This document shows positions 7,112 to 9,881 of a stretch of 9,881 nucleotides of DNA, in pieces. The translations under genes and the position numbers were made by a program. The notes under the pieces were generated by a model, which was not told the origin of the DNA, did no database searches, and was given only the letters and a program-made list of their open reading frames with translations. The first letter of the stretch is position 1. Each line of letters begins with the position of its first letter. The DNA is from JAWXCF01 sp034440515 (GTDB taxonomy: Bacteria > Bacteroidota > Bacteroidia > CAILMK01), in assembly GCA_034440515.1 (NCBI GenBank), contig JAWXCF010000102.1, forward strand, positions 1 to 9,881, written 5' to 3'.

Positions 7112-8665
7112 CTACAAGAAAGAAGAGGGAGTTATCTTGACCCCTTTACCTACCAAAAAGTTCTCAAAGCTATCAATTTGTTTATCTTTTAGCACTCTAG
7201 GAAACTTAATTTGTGCACCTTCTTTACCTTCATTTTTCAACCAACCCATAAAGTGCTCGTTGGGTACTATGTCAACAACAATCTTATGCAAAGCGTGTTG
7301 GCGCTCTACTGCATAGTCATCATTTAATTGAGATATTTTTGCATCTAATACTTTAGCTAATTGCTCTGCATCTATTAATTCAGATACACTTACGTACCAA
7401 TGGTGCGCAAATAGTGTCCCGCTATTTACACCTGCTACGGCAAATTCTCTAATACCGATGTTGAGCTCTTTACTGGCTAATTCAATAGCCTTATTCATAT
7501 TATCTACGCTAAGATGCTCCCCAACTAAACTTAGAAAATGCTTGGTTCTGCCCTTAATTATCATTTCATATTTTAGGACGTCAGTAAACTGAATCACATC
7601 GCCGATAATGTAACGCCAAGCACCACTTACAGTACTCATTACCAATACATACTCTGTTCCCAGCACTACTTTATTTAAAGTTAAAATATCACAACCAGCT
7701 ACAGCATTACCATCTGCATCTATGTTTTTATTGTTAAAGGGAATAAACTCAAAGAATATTCCGTTTTTAACCAACAGTCTCATTCCCTCAGCCTCAGGAT
7801 TACTTTGATACGCAATAAAACCCTCACTAGCCAGATAAGTTTCTAAATATATTAATGGCTTGCCCAATAGTGGTTCAAATCCCTTTTTATAAGGTTCAAA
7901 TGCTACGCCTCCGTGTACAAATACTTGTAAATTAGGCCATATATCGTGTATATTATTCACACCGTGGTGGGCAATAATACGCTCCATAAGTATTTGAAAC
8001 CAGCTGGGCACACCTACTATGGCACCAACATCCCAATTGTGTGCTTCTCTAGTTATGATTTCTAATTTCTCTTGCCAATTTTTAGTGGCTGAAATGCCCT
8101 TGCCGGGTTTATAAAATGGCTGAAACCAAAACGGCAATCTACCTGTGGTTATACCACTTAAATCGCCAGCATAAAATATTCCATTGTATTCTAAATTGGT
8201 ACTTCCCCCCAGCATCAGAATGTTTTTCTCGTAGAATTCATCGGGCAAATTGCAATATGCCAAACTATATATCTGCTTCATACTGCTACGTTGCATAGCT
8301 CTTAACATAGCCCTTGTTACTGGTATGTATTTGCTGCTGCCACTGCTGGTACCAGAACTCAATGCAAAATACTCAACCTTACCAGGCCAACATACGCCAT
8401 CTTCACCTTGTACAGTCATTTGCCACCAGCGCATCATAGTTTCATAGGTATGAATAGGCACTCTAGCCCTGAACTCCTCTACCCGATTATGACTCCTCAA
8501 TATTTCCTCAAAACCATACTCAGTACCAAAAGTAGTTAGCTCTGCACGTTGCAATAGTTTAAATAAAACCTTCTGTTGATTTAACCAAGGGTCTCTTTGT
8601 CTTGGTAACTTTATTCTTCTACTGGCTTCAAGCCCATTTTTCAGTATAATACCTATTGATGCCAT
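7112..8665 (-). CDS. GH3-family protein (acyl-acid amide synthetase homologue)
   Basis: The GH3 family belongs to the ANL adenylating enzymes. Plant members activate a carboxylic acid (such as jasmonate or auxin) with ATP and join it to an amino acid; substrates of the bacterial group are not established as far as I know. The 517-residue product shows the nucleotide-binding loop SSGTSSGSSK (103-112), the second motif YLASEGF (277-283), the third motif YIIGDVIQF (352-360), hinge-region GRTKHFLSLVGEHLS (372-386) and a C-terminal FPRVL. All the family's core motifs look intact, so adenylating activity is expected. It is a soluble cytoplasmic protein with no signal peptide. Its TAG ends 1 nt before the LysE-type exporter. 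The name 'auxin-responsive promoter protein' often used in databases is historical and does not imply a role in auxin signalling here. Confidence 0.92.
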   Translation of the reverse strand: MASIGIILKNGLEASRRIKLPRQRDPWLNQQKVLFKLLQRAELTTFGTEYGFEEILRSHNRVEEFRARVPIHTYETMMRWWQMTVQGEDGVCWPGKVEYFALSSGTSSGSSKYIPVTRAMLRAMQRSSMKQIYSLAYCNLPDEFYEKNILMLGGSTNLEYNGIFYAGDLSGITTGRLPFWFQPFYKPGKGISATKNWQEKLEIITREAHNWDVGAIVGVPSWFQILMERIIAHHGVNNIHDIWPNLQVFVHGGVAFEPYKKGFEPLLGKPLIYLETYLASEGFIAYQSNPEAEGMRLLVKNGIFFEFIPFNNKNIDADGNAVAGCDILTLNKVVLGTEYVLVMSTVSGAWRYIIGDVIQFTDVLKYEMIIKGRTKHFLSLVGEHLSVDNMNKAIELASKELNIGIREFAVAGVNSGTLFAHHWYVSVSELIDAEQLAKVLDAKISQLNDDYAVERQHALHKIVVDIVPNEHFMGWLKNEGKEGAQIKFPRVLKDKQIDSFENFLVGKGVKITPSSFL

Positions 8666-8744
8666 AATTGTCTTAAAAAATCTAAAATCTCTAATGCAGT
8701 GTGTTACCCATTATCTATATGAAATTAGTCTTTAGCTTGGCAAA

Positions 8745-9689
8745 TTAATGATATTTAAAGTATAAGGCAACAGCACCATAGCCATATTTACTCACATCTG
8801 CCTCATCATATTGGTGTACATCAGGCTGTTCAGCTAATAATTCGTATAGTGAGGCTTTTAGTTTCCCTGTTCCGATGCCGTGTATTAACACCAGTTTTTG
8901 CTTCTTTTCCTTTACTGCCTTGAATATACATAATTCAGCGTGGTGTAGCTGTTTGGTTAAAATAGTATGATTACTTAACCCCCTAGTTTCTATGTCTAGT
9001 GCCTCTGCGTGTAAATCAATCACGTCAGTTACTTTTTCGTCTTTTTCTACCTCAACTTTGCCTATTACTGGGCTAGTTTCAGTCTTACTTGGGTTTCTTA
9101 TGGCAATTCTTATTCCCGGCATTCCCAGTTCAGATAGTATTTCTGTACTAGCCAATAGTTTAACAGGTTTTAGCACCACATTAGATTGGGTAGGTATTTG
9201 CAACTCATCCTCTGCCTTTTGTATTTTCAAATAAGATATATTCAACTGCTTGAATTCATCTAGCTTAGACACAAGAAATTCATCTATCTTAACCCATTCA
9301 TTGGGCATTATACTACCTTGACTTAGAGTATTCCATTTAGCATTTACGCAAATGTTAACGGTGAATAATATGGGATTGGGAGAATGATTTGCAATTGCTC
9401 TATTCACCACATCTTCCATCATTTTGTTGGGTTTTACACCAATCAATAGTTCTGCACAATCTGTAATTCTAACTTCATTTTTAGCCGATGATTGCGGTGT
9501 AGCTGAGTTAGGCAAGGCCTCATTTTTATCTCTCTCTATCAGTACTAACTCACTAATCATCATTGGTATTTCAAACCCATCTTCTGTCTCTACCATAACT
9601 CTATCATCTGCTATTCTGCGGACTACCACCCCTTTTAAGTTTTCATTTAAAAATGCAACCTTATCACCTTCTATTAATATCTGAGCCAT
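8745..9689 (-). CDS. Smr-domain protein with Bacteroidota-type (DUF2027-like) N-terminal region
   Basis: The C-terminal third is a Smr domain, the small MutS-related nuclease fold: VIDLHAE (223-229, with D225 and H227), then HGIGTGKLKASL (270-281, H270 and the GxGxG-type loop), ending YDEADVSKYGYGAVALYF. The Arg usual after the loop (LR) is Lys here. The first 50 residues look like a small beta-barrel (GDKVAFLNENLKGVVVRRIADDRVMVETEDGFEIP), and the middle (about 75-200) is a beta-rich region ending PGIRIAIRNP. I recall this arrangement as the 314-370-residue Bacteroidota group with DUF2027. There is no MutS ATPase, so this is not MutS2. Smr domains cut nucleic acids, including RNA at stalled ribosomes in other bacteria, but the substrate here is unknown. 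It lies 79 nt upstream of the GH3 gene. Confidence 0.9.
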   Translation of the reverse strand: MAQILIEGDKVAFLNENLKGVVVRRIADDRVMVETEDGFEIPMMISELVLIERDKNEALPNSATPQSSAKNEVRITDCAELLIGVKPNKMMEDVVNRAIANHSPNPILFTVNICVNAKWNTLSQGSIMPNEWVKIDEFLVSKLDEFKQLNISYLKIQKAEDELQIPTQSNVVLKPVKLLASTEILSELGMPGIRIAIRNPSKTETSPVIGKVEVEKDEKVTDVIDLHAEALDIETRGLSNHTILTKQLHHAELCIFKAVKEKKQKLVLIHGIGTGKLKASLYELLAEQPDVHQYDEADVSKYGYGAVALYFKYH

Positions 9690-9881
9690 AGCACGAAGTT
9701 AGGTATTGTGAATTTGGATAGTTGATTATGTATTTATGTAAAGTTCGTTAGAAATAGTAAAAATAAATTGACATATTCTAAGTAAGATTTCTAGATAATA
9801 ATTTTAAAGAAATGACGTAAATATGTCGTCCGGCTACAAACTTTCTATATAAGTCATCTATAAGTTATTTTTTTAATAATA
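9690..9881. other. Gene-free AT-rich leader upstream of the Smr gene
   Basis: No coding sequence is visible in either strand. It is the likely location of the promoter for the Smr gene, but I see no confident TTG/TAnnTTTG pair. A short imperfect inverted repeat (GACG at 9814-9817, CGTC at 9827-9830) lies within it and is too small to interpret. The right edge cuts off any upstream gene. Confidence 0.4.

Noticed and set aside
7059..7316. Plus-strand open frame across the GH3/LysE junction, and similar ones at 6809-7021, 8116-8447, 8992-9234 and 9424-9684
   Set aside because: All are shadows of well-supported minus-strand genes and show no family motifs.
8666..8744. Promoter before the GH3 gene (TAGATTTT near the ATG)
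   Set aside because: It misses the final G of the consensus and has no partner element upstream. The 79-nt gap could equally be internal to a transcript from the Smr gene.
1..9881. CRISPR array, tRNA/rRNA, insertion sequence, toxin-antitoxin or defence system
   Set aside because: I saw no regularly spaced repeats, no cloverleaf-like sequence, no transposase motifs and no terminal repeats. The MORN-variant protein alone is not evidence of a toxin-antitoxin pair.

Overview
This AT-rich window comes from a Bacteroidota chromosome. The evidence is a GldD gliding-motility lipoprotein, a bacterial GH3-family protein of the type common in that phylum, a Smr protein with the N-terminal region seen in Bacteroidota, a MORN-variant secreted protein with an AQ signal-peptide junction, a PolX-like protein with a degenerate palm, near-absence of Shine-Dalgarno sequences, and a TAnnTTTG-type promoter element. 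The family within the phylum cannot be fixed from the sequence; Chitinophagales or Sphingobacteriales-like is a guess. All supported genes lie on the minus strand, so the transcriptional order runs from high to low coordinates.

Region A (9881-5867): a 192-base gene-free leader, then a Smr-domain protein, a GH3-family amide synthetase homologue, a LysE-family exporter and gldD. The last three are packed with 1-nt spacing and a 1-nt overlap, so they very likely share a transcript. Region B (5866-5335): a small, unrecognised protein with one membrane segment and a lipocalin-like GxW region. Region C (5334-2668): recG, the branched-DNA helicase, which probably uses a TTG start, followed by a small secreted MORN-variant protein that ends at a clear intrinsic terminator (2605-2630).

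Region D (2604-1): a PolX-family protein with all the metal-binding residues of its PHP exonuclease domain but without the polymerase aspartates. It is followed three bases later, in the same reading frame, by a family 9 glycosyltransferase (heptosyltransferase-like). That gene begins with TTG and runs off the left edge of the window.

The gene content is mostly housekeeping: DNA repair and recombination (recG, polX-like, Smr), envelope glycan synthesis (GT9) and motility/type IX secretion (gldD). I found no CRISPR array, mobile element, tRNA or rRNA, and no convincing undescribed defence-type system. The points most worth a second look are the polymerase-dead PolX, the in-frame polX/GT9 junction, and the tightly coupled GH3-LysE-gldD cluster.
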